Shown in pieces: positions 1 to 12,433 of a stretch of DNA of 64,000 nucleotides (position 1 is its first letter; each line of letters starts with the position of its first letter). The notes under the pieces were generated by a model, which was not told the DNA's origin, searched no databases, and worked only from the letters and a program-made list of their open reading frames with translations. A program made the position numbers and the translations under genes. The stretch is from Polytrichum commune (lineage: Eukaryota; Streptophyta; Polytrichopsida; Polytrichales; Polytrichaceae): assembly GCA_950295325.1 (NCBI GenBank), contig OX485807.1, positions 24,771,666-24,835,665 on the forward strand, written 5' to 3'.

Positions 1-646
1 CAACAAAGTTGAAGAGCATTTTACAAGATACAAGAGAGGCAGGAGGTGCATCAGACATTCGCGAGCGAATGCAACCACTGACAACACAACTTGAAGATAC
101 TATCTCCCATCTTCATGATGTCTTCACCCCACGTGTTTTTGTAGCTGTATGCCGTGGTTACTGGGACAGGATGGCCCGGGTAAGCTTCTGCCCTATTAAT
201 AAATAATTTCAATTCATGTTGAACTACCACCTCGATTCTCAGATGGATTAACGAGTATGCCATATCTACAGTAACAGCTTCTGATCCATTGTCCGTTCTG
301 TTATTGCAGGATGTGCTTCAATTTTTGGATAACAGGAAAGAGAATAGGTTATGGTACAAGGGATCTACTATAGCCCTTGGAGTAAGTTTTCATAACTTAT
401 CCAATATCTGAGTTCTTCCTTGATGCTGTTAGGTTGCCACATCATTGTCATGGATTGGTTAATCTGCTCTAGAACTCACCTGTCTGGTGGCTGCTGCAGA
501 TATTAGATGATGTGTTTGCTTCCCAAATGCAAAAGTTACAAGGGCGAGCTTTGCAAGAGAAGGATCTGGAGCCTCCACGCTCTGTTGCCGAAGCCCGCTC
601 CATGCTTTCGCGAGATACGCGCAATGGTGCTGATTCATTCTACTGA
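1..646 (+). CDS. DUF810 / MUN-domain protein (PATROL1/UNC-13-like), C-terminal exons
   Basis: This is the 3' end of a gene that starts left of the window. Three exons join in phase: up to 179 (donor GTAAGC), 310-381 (24 codons, donor GTAAGT) and 500-646, ending in TGA. The tail contains VFVAVCRGYWDRMARDVLQF, then a KENRLWYKGS stretch, a DDVFASQMQKLQG helix and the signature QEKDLEPPRSVAEARSML, ending in -GADSFY. As I remember the plant DUF810 family (MUN domain, distantly related to Munc13/UNC-13), members share this EKDLEPPRS block a few residues before the stop. PATROL1, a family member, promotes delivery of a proton pump to the plasma membrane, so a role in exocytic vesicle tethering is inferred from the family. 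The protein would be roughly 1000 residues, but only about 105 are visible. The first in-frame ATG, at 9, is internal and not the true start. Confidence 0.9.
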
Positions 647-2318
647 GCGATGTATACGTTGTATAGATGATATGAACAGCAGCTACTACTAGCTTCCAAC
701 AGGATAGGTGGCCTGTACAATCTGCTAATTAAAAGCAGGATTACTCACAAGTAGGTTAAGGGTTTCCAGACAAACGGAAAGCATTCCACCTGGTAGACGC
801 CAGAGTAGTGCATACAGAGAATCGTTAGACACAGGTGAGGAGTAGGCATCCACAGGGGCAACTCTTTCTGTCTGGAACACTGTATAAAAGAAAGGGCTAG
901 GAACTAATCTCTATTTTGTACTCTTCTCATGCTTGTACTCTCTCCACATTGGGGACGACCACTATGAATACATTCTTACTCATCATCAATAGGTTTCTCT
1001 GATTCCTGGTTATTTAAACTTGTCCATGCTTCATTCTCTTGCTTTCATTACTTCCAACCTCGTTTGGTCATGAACCTTGCAAGAGGATCTGCGAGAGTAG
1101 TGCACGCAGATAAATCCTACGAGAGAAATTTATCACCGATCGTGTCTGTGCTCACCTGCATTTGCTCGTATCTGAAAAAAGCAAGTGCTTGAATTTAGCC
1201 ACAGGAATGCATTGATACTAATGTGTCCAATACCAGCGGTCAACTTATGAGAAGATTGGACTATGTGCTCACCATTCTAGGATCAATGATTAATACCATC
1301 AGGAGGCTATGCTCACTTCGACTTATAACTTTTACATCTCCATTCTAATTTTGAAACTTGAAATAACAGTCTTGGTGATGCGCAATTGCAAACCGGATGA
1401 GACAATTTCAGATCCGATCCCACAACCAAAATTATTTAGGAGTTCAAAGTGCCCACAATAGGGCTACATACCTTAACAACAGAAAGGGCATGCGGGAAAT
1501 GTCGACTGCCCAAAGATGCTATTCCTGAACCTTCGACATTTATTTAGTTGGCAGGAGTCCCCACATAAAGCCGATGAGGTGTAGTTGGCATATTATTTAT
1601 ATCATGTGGTCATTATTCCTGCACAAAGGTGCCAACATTTTGAAATGTTCACAAGCTGATGATTGTAATAGGAACTAGAAGAGGTGAATTGACGCTATTT
1701 GGGATCAAAATGCAGAGGAAGGGCCACTACTATAATACTATCAGTGCAAGTATGTATTTTCATCATAGATAGATAGAAACGGGACCCTCCTAGGAGGCAA
1801 ACATACATGGAGAGTCTCTTCACATGAGGGCTATTGTTTAGGGTTTGTCCATGTAATTAGTTCTCCATCTCACCCTTAATCTTCCCGCTCTCGTTTGAAA
1901 GGATTGTGGTAGTGGCCTTCCCTCTTCAAGTAATGATTTCATCTCTCTCCCTGGTACGTTGTGAAGCATCCTCCAATGATACGCACGGGAATGTGAGCAA
2001 TAAAGTTTGGTGTGTGTGTCTTGAGTTCCTGCCTCTGAGTATGTGGCAAGGTGTTGCCTATGTATTCTAGTTGTGTTCGATACTGTAGCCTTGAAGTACA
2101 GTAGTAAAGAGGGAACTTACTTCACAATGCTGTCTGATGCTTGGTTGAGCTTCTTGGTCTGTTTCTAATCTAAGTTCAAGTCTTAGAATGTGTTAAAGTC
2201 CTCTTATGTTAGTACTATGCATCTCGTTCTAGAAGTCATTCAATAGGTTATAGGCCCTTCTACCTCCCTTTAATCTACAACTTCTTTTTCATCTATTGTC
2301 CAAGTCTGCTCCATCACT
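647..2318. other. 3' flank and gene-free spacer
   Basis: The first few hundred bases presumably include the 3' untranslated region of the DUF810 gene, although no strong AATAAA stands out. Beyond about 1000 I see no gene, no RNA gene and no clear repeat. The part from about 1780 may be 5' flank of the Copia relic that follows, but I could not identify an LTR. Confidence 0.5.
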
Positions 2319-3300
2319 ATGACTGATACCAATTGCAATCTCGACAACATCACTAGAATGAAGGGTCAAATTTCCACCTATGGAAATTTCAAATGCGTGA
2401 CATTTTTGTTGGAAAAGATTTGATGGACATTGTTGATGGGTCTCAACCCAAACCTCCTGATAGTGTTGATGTTGCAGTTAAAGCCGATTGACAGAAGCAT
2501 GACAATCAAGCCATTAGCTTGTTAAGTCAAACCATTGACGAAAGCATGCTCAAACATGCTATTCATTGTGTAACGTCTAAATAAATATGGGACAAGCTAA
2601 AGCTCATCAACAAGCAAAAAACTTCTGAGAATGTCCATTCTCTTCAAGCCAAATTCTACAAGTGTTCCATGACCTCTGAAGAGACAATCGCTGATTTCTT
2701 GGGAAAAATCGAAGTCATCATTTCTCAGCTAGCTGCCCGTGGAGACACTGCTTTCAACGATGATGCAGTCATCTCCAAAATTTTGTGTTCACTTCATGAC
2801 AACTTTGATAGCCTTCTCTCTGCATGGAGAATGCAACCCAATGCTTCCAAAACTCTTGAGAACCTCACCATCCAGCTTCTTCACACTGAATCTTTACACA
2901 AGGTTTGTGCCAATTCTAGCATTCCCACCCTCATCAGCTTATCTTGCCTCTGCTAAAGGCAAGAAACCCAACAACTCTTCTGAGTACGCTCCGGAGCAAC
3001 GATCTGCACGCAGGAAGGAGATTAACGATTGAAAGAAGCGAAGTGTGTGTTGGAGACGCGGTCGCCTTGGACATCGGGGACGGGAGTGTGACGCTTCAGA
3101 AGAAGATCAATGCAAGCATCTTGAGTCTCCAAAGAAATCCTGATGGAGACTCATCCCGTCCACCTCGCCCTGGAGGACTCCAGGCATTCATGGCAGCTGA
3201 TCTACACGGAGTTTTGGACACAACACACTAGTATATTGATAGTGGATGTACTGATCACATGACTGATAATCGGTCATTCTTTGCTACCTACAGCCACATG
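2319..3300 (+). pseudogene. Broken Ty1/Copia gag-protease relic
   Basis: A decayed Copia-type retrotransposon fragment. Reading across frames, one sees a UBN2/gag-like region (NVHSLQAKFYKCSMTSEETI at about 2630-2690, continuing to about 2940), a degenerate CCHC zinc knuckle at about 3035-3090 in which one expected cysteine reads as arginine, and the start of an aspartic protease with YIDSGCTDHMTDN at about 3230-3270. The frame is broken by at least a frameshift near 2400, stop codons near 2490 and 2582, and a stop near 3030. Integrase and reverse transcriptase are absent and I could not recognise flanking LTRs. It is a non-functional 5' internal fragment, with no sign of host use. Confidence 0.85.
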
Positions 3301-4962
3301 TTGGTGTAAAAGTATGTAAGTCGTCGCGTTTTGTAGGCACTTTTGGTTAGAGGTTAGGTTACTTGATGGGATCGAATTGTCATGTTGCACCAGGAAGTTG
3401 TGTAAAGACATTTAGAAAAGAGGTGTCCGGTAACACACTGCAAGGAGTGATTTGAGCTCAGTGTTTCTATATGTAATTATTAACCACCATACCCACTATA
3501 GAGGCATTTGTGACCGAGACATTGTAATGGGCGCCTGTATACATCTGGGTTTGTTGAGCATCCAATACTTGTGCTAAGAAAGAGGTGTAATTTCTTGCAA
3601 CAATGGGGTTGGATGAGGTGCATGTCAGTGCGAAAGCTCTACCACTGTAATTGACTATGGACCCATTTCATTCCCACCAAAGAACATTTTCAAAATGGTG
3701 GTGGCTACAGACTCGCTGGCAACTGTTCCACTAGGGTACTCGGCATGAGGAGGGGTCATAAGATAAGGGGTCCAATTTGGAAGTGTTGAGCATGTCACTT
3801 ACCTTAAACGTCATCTTGGGTTGCCAAAACCCAAACCCAAATTGCATGTTTGTGAGCATAATTAGAACATCATGGAGTGTCATGCTTACCTTGGCAAGTA
3901 AGGTGACCGTGTTATACAAGGATGTTCCGTTGGGTAGGGTGGCCATCAAAGCCACTATCCATCGAATCTCCATGCTACACATGGTGGTGCCCATGATTTC
4001 GCACCTGTGAAATGCAACGGTATAATTCATGTCTTGGGTGTGCCCTATGTAGTCACGTCTACCAATGTGCTTGAGGAGGCTTTATTCTCGATCCCATTTT
4101 CGTGAAGGTGCCATTGGAGGTGTCAAATTTCTCAAAATACATCGCAATGAAGTCAATTGGGTTGGGCACCACATATGGTTTCGCCATAGCAACATTATGA
4201 AAATTGAAAAGCGAGGCATCTCAACTAGCAGGTGTGTTGTTCAAGTATTGGTATATACTAGGAACAAGATGGTACGTGCTAGCATTTAATGCCGTCTTGA
4301 CAGCTTGCACAAAGAAATTCCTTGCACCGAGTCGTTTTTGGATAGTTGAACAATACTCAAAAAATCCATGACTATATTCAACGAAGAAAGAAAGTAATTG
4401 GCCAACATTTTGTGGTTAGCATACGCCACGACTGCTTCTTGGGTGGTGCAACTCCATGTGTCATTCAAGGCAAGGAGAGCATGCCACTGGACCAAGTTCA
4501 ACTATGCAAGGATGATATTGGGTTCACCTTTAAGCATGTTGTTGCTACAAAACAACACATTCCATTGCACGTCTACGTTCTTGATTGGTGATGCACGTCC
4601 AATTGTGGCAATGTGCAAGAAGAGAAGCAACACGCATGCAGAAAGACTTGTGTGTGTCTTGTGGAATTCGCCATTGATAATGATTGTGGTCTATGAAACA
4701 AACATTGAATCACTAGTCAAATAGCATATTCAATGATATGCTAAAATTAACACCACCTTCATTTCTTTTCTTTTAAGTGAACAAAACCATAATCTTTGTT
4801 CCCAAAATGTCTGAAAGCATTGTCTAAGCTTTTCCAAGCAAGCCTATCATTGATTGTGTGGAGAGAAGCAACGGATGCCAAAGATTCAACATGTTAGCAC
4901 TACCTTTTGAAGCATGAATACGAGCTGAAAGACATGAGACAATATTCACAAACACCACTCTC
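3301..4962. other. Gene-free spacer, possible retroelement debris
   Basis: No convincing gene. Short open frames occur on both strands (about 3731-4030 and 4065-4724), but none shows a recognisable domain. Around 4010-4110 the + strand faintly resembles the Copia region after the protease, so this may be more of the same dead element; I cannot demonstrate it. Confidence 0.4.
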
Positions 4963-5148
4963 AGGGCCGGTTTACACTACGGTGGAGAAGTCCACCGGTC
5001 ATGAAAAAAAGGCCGTTTCTCAATTGTGATTGGTCGAAAATGCAACTCTTGACCGGTGGGTGTTTACACTAGGTGAAGAAAACAATGGTGGTGAACTTTT
5101 CTCATGGATGATAAAATGACATGGCCGCCTACATGGCGGCACTTTTTG

Positions 5149-5232
5149 GAGTTGGGCTTCTCCGGAGGAGGAGTTTCTTGTCTGACCTCAAGATGCCGGA
5201 CAAGAAACTCCTCCTCCAGAGAAGCCCAACTC
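5149..5232. repeat. Perfect-looking hairpin inside the TIR element
   Basis: Arms 5149-5182 and 5199-5232 are inverted copies separated by about 16 bases. The arms contain GTTTCTTGTC and its complement next to a GGAGGAGGAG block. Transcribed, this would form a strong stem of over 30 bp. Confidence 0.85.
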
Positions 5233-5313
5233 AATAAAAAATTAATTTTCAAAAACAGATCTGGACCGTAGATTTTAGATTTGGTTTTTTTCAAAACCTA
5301 GGGTGTTGGCAAG

Positions 5314-5317
<4 letters not shown>

Positions 5318-5351
<34 letters not shown>
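5318..5351. repeat. (CT)n microsatellite
   Basis: Uninterrupted CT dinucleotides, just upstream of the ATG at 5402 within the TIR element. It makes the N-terminus of the longer open frame from 5303 (a run of Ser-Leu) an artefact of the repeat. Confidence 0.9.
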
Positions 5352-5356
<5 letters not shown>

Positions 5357-6277
5357 TGTAGTAGCTCCTTAGCGATTTTTTTTGTGCAATTTTTTTTCGC
5401 AATGGTTGGTTACTCACAATTTCAGTTTGGTAGTAGCCGAGATGAGGATGACCTCATTGGTAGTGAGAATTATTTTGAGCCCTCAAGGCAATTTCTAGGA
5501 AGTGCTTTTAGGGCTTATGTTCAACACCCTTCTCCACTTGCAAGGAATTTGAGGGAAGAGTTTGAAGGAGGAAGAGAGATAGAGGAAGAGAATGATGTAG
5601 AAATTGTGGAACGGCCGATCATCATAATTGAAGCATTATGGTGATACATGATGGTTTTTTGTATCACCATAGTTGAAACGATAAAATACTTCAAAACCAT
5701 AAAGATCATAAGAGAGCACAAAATCTCTCTTCTTCGATTATCCATGATTGAAGATCAAAGATAAGAAGAGAGAATTTGATGAGGATGATTAAGAGGAGAG
5801 CATGTCTTAAATAATACCAAAGAGTAGTGCTTTGTCCAATGTGTATGGATTTTCCCCTCTTCATTCTTAAACACCCAAGGAGACATTTATTTCCTACATG
5901 GGCCAAACTTGACAATTGGCAATTTGGCAATTTTCATTATCTTTTGAATGAAATTGAAAATTATATTACACAATTCTTATGAACACAATTCTTGTTGAAA
6001 TCTTTTGATACAATGTGAATGTAGAGAATTATGGTTTTTTATCACAAAAAATCTTCACCATTAGGTGAACTTCTCTTCACCGGTGGACTTCTCCGGTGGA
6101 CTTCTCCGCTAAACTTCTCCTCTAGGTGTTTAGACTTCAACCGGTCAAGACTCCTTAAGAAATATTTTATTGCCTTTAATTCTTCTCCGGCACATCCACC
6201 ATTTGCCTCATATAACCATGTATTGGCCAAGCATTCTTGACCGACCGGAGGCCTTCTCCACCGTAGTGTAAACCGGC

Positions 6278-8826
6278 CCTCAGTTGACCAACTACAATGA
6301 GATTTGAATTGATGGGCCACCCAGATTGTAGGGTTCCATATGAACAAACAATCCCTTATATTCACTACCATGCTATTGCATTAAAGCTAGAATTTACATG
6401 GTTGCAAGTAGGATCAATCTTTAGAAGGGCACCGAGTGCAAAGTTCTTGTAGCTAATTGATTTCATGCAGGTGATCAAAACAAATAGTGTTGGGAGTATT
6501 TGGTGACGCTCAAATCAAAATTGCTTCATACGCCAATTCACTCAAGATTGATGACATATTCTTGAATTTGAGAGATGCAATCTCCGGCATAAAATATAGA
6601 ATTATATAATGTCAAGATCAATGAAATAACTATATTTTCTCATGCAACATGAACCTTATGTAGCCAACAACTGTTGCATCAATCTACATCATGGGTGCCT
6701 ATGTTGTTTCAAGATTCTTTTATCAAATTGCCACATGATAGATTGTGATGTCAAGGACACCATCAACATTTCTAAAGGGCATGTCTCCAAGGTGGCATGT
6801 TGGCAAAAAACAAACATGTCTTCCCAAATACCACTCCACCCCCTTCACATACAAGTTATGAATTTCTAATATATACTATACTCAACAATATGCCATGTAC
6901 AATTGATAGTTTTCCTAGACCATGTATGCATCATTTTGTATGAATATCATACAACTATTCAAACCATTTTTATTTATTTTTTGTTTTTCATGTGCATGAC
7001 AAAAAAACTGAAGCTTTTCACATGTATATGCAACATATTCAAGTATAGGAAGTGTACATCAAAATAATTTGCATTACAAAATTGACTATCCATCACAAGG
7101 AATCTAAAGCACATAACCAATTTGCACTTTCTAAAAGTGTCACACTAAATGGTACCATACTACTAGTAAGTGCAACAAAGGTTACACTTGCATGCACCAG
7201 ACCACATGCCTCTCATGTATGAGTTATATAGTCCATATCTACACACTTTTAGGTACGTGTATGATATTTCTGCAATAGGTGTAATACTTATGTACTTCTA
7301 GGTGTGTGCATGATATTTGTCAAAACATGCATATTTACTTCCCAAAAATGTCCATATTTTAATATGCATGTTTGTCATGAAACATATGCAAATAATTTTT
7401 TTTAAAGTGCACAAAACAAACTCAAGGTGAAGGGCTACACTTCGCTAAGAAATGAGCACCGTGAATTTCAGATTATGTTTGCAGTTTCCTGCATTTTTTA
7501 GCCTAAATACAGCCCAAACAAGTGCTAGTGTTTGAATGTGGGGTTTGTCTTGTTTATGACCTTTTGACACGCCAACTCATTACCCTGTGCACATCTCGGA
7601 GTGGGTTTTTTAACCACCTTGACAATATGTCCACTACAACACACGAGAGGAATGAGCATGGATGCTTCACCAAGTGCCATACAAGGAGACCTGTGTGTAC
7701 CTATGAGAAATGGAAAAAGCTCTTCTATCTGTTCTTTTACCTAGGTATCGTAGTGGGCCAAATGCTCTTGCCATGGCCAAGCAGGATGAGTGGAAGATGA
7801 AATACCTTGTAGAAATATGATTAGTGACTAAGTGAAATGGGACAAGATCATTTCTGATTTGGAGGGCTAGAGGCAGGTTGTAAACTTCCAACTCTACAAA
7901 CATTTCATGACTCTTGGATTGATTAAAAAAAATGTAATCTGGTCAGCAGCTGCGAATCACAAAGATTTCCGTTTCAAGCACACAATCAGAATAACAATGC
8001 AAAAGGTATAAGAGTTCAAAGTGAAGATTTTCTTTCTATTTCAATTTTCTTGCAGGACCTCCCAAATGTGTTCAATATTGAACCCTAGGATGGTTGAAAC
8101 CCCCCAAAACCTCGAGTTTACCTACAGAGAAGATCACCAGGATACATGAACGTCTGACACAGGAAACTTACACAGGACCCTTAGTTTACAAAGACCATTA
8201 GAATTATTATTTTATCCAGGGCATTTGAAACAGAGATGTATGAGTCCAGCAACCAACAGACACTGAAAGCCCAGTAAATTTACATGATGTAATTAAGTTG
8301 CTATGTTTTGAGATTTAGTAGCTCATGATTGAAATCGAATTATATCTAAGCTACATAGTCCTGATCCTAAACTGGTCTCGAAGCATGAATTCCAATATAT
8401 AACCAGGATCTTGCTCATTGAATATCTAACCTACCTAACATCCTGCGAGATTATTTGCAAGACAGCACCAGAAGAAGGCAATCTCTGTAGTTCAAATATC
8501 ACGAGAGCCAGGATATCTGATAAGCCAAGGGACAATGAAGGCCGGCCCTAGGTCACTGTTCTAAGCAGGCTCCCAATCTCTTCCTTAAAAAGAAGGCAAT
8601 AAGACCTTAACTATGTCCCTTGGGAATAATCGGTGAACTATAAATAGTCTGTACATTGTCTATGTTTAATCTCGTCCAAAATTGTAGCGTCTTGCATTGA
8701 TGAACTTGGACCATATGTCTACTTGCAAAAGCCAGAAAGTAATTATTCAGCAATGAATGGCAAAGACTAGCTTGCCTCTGGTCCCTATTGCCTCACCTAC
8801 CTCAAGACACTGTAATCTTCTCTTTT
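6278..8826. other. Gene-free, AT-rich spacer
   Basis: No gene, RNA gene or bounded mobile element recognised. The last few hundred bases before 8827 should contain the 3' untranslated region of the methyltransferase gene, which is transcribed leftwards. Confidence 0.5.
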
Positions 8827-11800
8827 TCACCTAAAGAAGAACTTCCAAATCTCCCGAACGTTTGAGGATCCATCTGCAAAATCAGCCACCAGATGCGCCC
8901 CCATAACACCTGCAAGGATAATTAAGTGAGTTCTGCTTGTAGATCTGACCAATTATAGTAATCCTCAACTTCACACTCCAGGAATTTTCTATACAGCAGG
9001 TCATTTCTGGTCAGTCTGAACTAAATTATGCAAAGAACTTTGGGATACATAATTGAACCTCGCTATTGAGTCAAGTCATCCATGCCTTAACTCATCACTA
9101 ATCACTCAAAAATCCCAGATCATTGGTGGAGCCGTGATGAGTCCAATGAAAAGAATTAATGCAAGATTCAACAGATAAAGGGTAGCCCTAATCTGGCTCA
9201 CTTCAAAACAGCAGAATCGCATCTCAAAGTAATGAAATTGTACCATCATCTTCAACAAGATGCTTAAACTGCCTTGTTCCTCCTCCAACACCAAAATAGT
9301 GTTTCTTGCCTGCCACATAAAGAACTCCATAGGGAGGGCGTAGACACTGCTCTTGCACAATCAGGAAAGTTGTGTTACTACCTGGCTTACTAACACTAGA
9401 TAGGGGCACCTTCTGTAAAATAAAGACTTGCAAATGCTTTCAAAATTTCCACTACTGTAACAGGCCAATCCATAAACTATGTGGAATCCCACCAAAATCT
9501 ATTCTCTGAAACTTAGTGTAGTGACACCACCACTATCCCATCTAAGAACCAGAACAATAAACATTCTTGGCATCACAAAGGGGAAAACATGTGCTTACCT
9601 TTTTAATTAATTCATAAAGCTTGGGAAGAGAGGCCAATGAATACACAGTCTCAGACATCAATATGATGTCATAGCCACCCTCTTGAGCACTGTTTGTATG
9701 GCCCCTTTCACAAGCCCTACTTCCAGAAAGCTTCCTTGCAAGACGACTTCGAGAGCCGCGACGACTGAGGCCACCATTTATGCCCTCAGTGCTTGCAGGC
9801 ACTGGCTCAGGTTCAAGCCAGTCACTTTCATTAAACATGAAATTGAAGTGGCCACTGTCGTAAGTGTTGCCATTTTCAGGTGAGCCACACTTGACAATTG
9901 AAAGAACATTATGGGCATCTGCCCAGTCACCAGCATAGTAGTGAATATCAGTCACCGCAGCAGGTCCCTTGTTTGATGTGCTGTCAGAATTAGTCCTTTG
10001 AAGCCACCCTTTGGATTGTTCCAGATTTACAGTCACATTATTGATTGTAAGGCTTCTCAACACTTCTGCATTAAAGTCATGAAAATGAACACTAGATGCT
10101 CCCTGCAATATGAAAAAGAAATCATCAGCAATGACACCCTTCAAAATATAAACTTTCACAGCACACCCATGATGCTTAGACACCTAAAGAGATTGCATCA
10201 TTCCTCCTCTAGAACTCGCTTCAATACTAGAATATTCAACCATTTTCTGGGAGAGGAGGCTTCCTCAAATGGCCATACAGGAGCAAAGTCACAGAGCCTG
10301 TCCCTAAGAAACTGGAAGTGGAGATACAATCTACCTCCATGAACCCCACCAAGAAAAGGACACAAAGGATGATGATGAGCTGCTGGTAAATACCAAACCA
10401 AAGACATTGGCTGATGAGATTATGTCTCACCTTTAAACATGCAAGAATTCCGGGTAGACCATGTCCACACCCAAGCTGCTCATGCACCACATTACAGGAG
10501 AGAATGAGTCACAAATCGCAAATGCACTTCTCTTGATTTGCTGAGGTATTTTATTTGTTAGAAAGAAAACTACAAGCACTTCACAAGCTTGAAAACCAAC
10601 ATAGTAGGCAAACTTGAAAGACAAATCTACATTATTTATGTAGAAAAACTCCTATCTGGCACTACAGAGAGGATGAAAGAATATTAGCAAAGTATCAACG
10701 CTAGAAATGTCTACCATATATGCTTGGCTCTTTGACTAAAATTCTGACAGGCTAAAACTTCCAAATAAGGACAATGAATACCTCAAGGACAGACTTCCCA
10801 CGAAACGAAAGCTGCCCATCTTGAATTTCTCGGCGCAAAGTTTCAACAAGGTCAATAGTACACTCCCAAAGTTTCAGCCCTCCTGTGTTATGGAAGCAGG
10901 TGGCATGTATCTTTAGCATTCAATACTCAGACAAATTGTATAAATACAGCAACAAAAAATACATGATTCACAATTGCTGCCTGAAACCACATTCAATAGA
11001 GTGTGCCTTGGTTACTTAATAGAAGACACACCTTCGTATTTCCCAGGGACTAAATCTGTGTTCGCCACTTTGAGTACACTTTGACTATTCACACGACCCT
11101 GCCACCCAGAGAGCACGGAAGAATGTAAGATGCCATTTGACTATGCTACAACCTCCAAGCATAATCCTACCAGTACTTTCTTCCCATCTCAACATATATG
11201 GTCAGTATGGAAGTGAAAGGTCCAGTGAACCACAAACCCAGCTTCCAGAAGAGACATACCTTAAGGAGTGTAAGACCACCTTGTAAGACAACAGGCTCCG
11301 TCACGAAGGACTTTGGCTTTACAGCCTGCACCAGCAAATGCCAGTAAACCTTGATCAATATTACCACTTCTATCGAATCTACTCAGAGGTAATCAGAATA
11401 CTGCTTTGACTAAATATTATAATTTGCTATCTAAAAATAAATGCATACATAGTGTAACTTGCATCAAATTCCGTAAGTAAGGAGGTGAGGATGCAACATT
11501 GACTCAAATGGGAACGACCCAATACATTATGCATGATCTCTTGTAAGAAAAAATTGTTCTAGCCATGGACATCTCAATCATCCTCATGGTATGTTGTGGA
11601 AAGCTCAATGAGACATTAAACACTAGAAGATGTCCGTTTTTGGACCACGTCCAGGTATGAGGATTTAAGAAGCAGACTGTTACTGGCCAACATCAGTAGA
11701 TTGAAGTTCGTTCCATTCAATCAAAAGCTCGTAATAATGACGAATGGATGTGCAACAAAAGCAAACATCTGAAACCATCTGAACCAAATCGTTCTACCCG

Positions 11801-12433
11801 TGAACATCTCCAAACCATCGCAATGGCATCATATTGTGCAGAGCTCGATGAGACACTAAATACTAGATGCCCGTTTTTTGCACGTCCAGCAGCCATGAGG
11901 TTTTAAGGAGCAGATTACAGGTCAACCACCATAGATTACTTGGAGTATCCTTTGAATCAGCAGTCATCGTTTTGACAAATGGATGTACAAAAGAAAGCAT
12001 CTGAACCAAATCGTTTTAGCCATGATGAACATCTCGAAATCATCGCAATGGCACCATGTTGTATTAAACGCTCAATGTCCATTTTTGGACGTCCAGGAAC
12101 CATGAGGTTTTGAGGAGCAGATTACAGGCCAACAACCACAGCTTCTTTGGAGTTTTTTTTGAATCAAGAGTCCCCGTAAGGACAAATGGATGAACAACAA
12201 AAGCAAGCATGTGAACTCAAATTTCCAGGTCGGTAACAGAGTGTCTTGTTTGCAAGAAAAGTACAAACCTCGTCTGGAAACACCTCCTCAGATGGCGGTG
12301 GTGGAGGTAGCAGTGGTTTCTCGGCGGTGGCAATGCCAAGCGCCTTATGGCTCTTCTCGAACGTCTGGAGCAAACAATGTGTCGTCAAGCCTGGCAAGCC
12401 TGGCAGGCACGCAAAGATAGATGGACCCCTCAT
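8827..12433 (-). CDS. METTL18-type protein-histidine N-methyltransferase
   Basis: Complete gene of eight exons on the minus strand: 12433-12269, 11325-11260, 11098-11032, 10882-10782, 10475-10431, 10102-9599, 9346-9244 and 8909-8827. All splice phases agree, giving 377 residues that start MRGPSIFACLPGLPG and end WKFFFR. The fold is a class I SAM methyltransferase: GGLKLWECTIDLVETL precedes motif I (LGCGHGLPGI, residues 134-143), followed by VHFHDFNAEVL (about 153-163), YAGDW (204-208), YDIILMSETVYS (292-303) and GKKHYFGVGGGTRQF near the C-terminus. This order and wording match METTL18 and yeast Hpm1, which methylate a histidine of ribosomal protein uL3 (RPL3); plant members are little studied, so the substrate is inferred. 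Residues about 215-290 form a Ser/Arg/Gly-rich insertion longer than I expect for the family. Start chosen because it gives the conserved N-terminus; the first donor (GTTTGT) is weak. Confidence 0.94.
11558..12215. repeat. Three tandem ~220-bp repeats in METTL18 intron 1
   Basis: Three successive diverged copies begin near 11558, 11795 and 12015. Each has 'catg(g/a)...aacatctc', a CTCAATG or CTCGATGAGACA block, a TCCGTTTTTGGAC-like block, 'ccatgaggttt...gagcagattacagg' and an 'acaaatggatg' end. They occupy most of the 3' portion of the intron between exon 1 and exon 2 and stop just before exon 1. Confidence 0.85.

Larger units (their letters stand above)
4964..6277. mobile_element. PIF/Harbinger-like TIR element with TCA flanks
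   Basis: Near-perfect inverted termini bound a 1.3-kb element: it begins GGGCCGGTTTACACTACGG and ends with the reverse complement, the arms matching for about 27 bp. The trinucleotide TCA lies immediately outside both ends, consistent with a 3-bp target duplication. GG(G)CC termini with 3-bp duplications are characteristic of PIF/Harbinger, though TWA is the usual target. Inside are a (CT)n run, a 34-bp-arm hairpin and a short open frame (ATG at 5402 to 5644) with no recognisable domain. No DDE transposase is present, so the element is non-autonomous. Confidence 0.85.

Noticed and set aside
5149-5232. microRNA precursor
   Set aside because: The hairpin is a near-perfect inverted repeat within a transposon, typical of element structure; no evidence for precise processing.
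5303-5644. Open frame starting with a Ser-Leu-rich, signal-peptide-like N-terminus
   Set aside because: The hydrophobic start is translated from a (CT)n microsatellite inside a TIR element; no domain is recognisable downstream.
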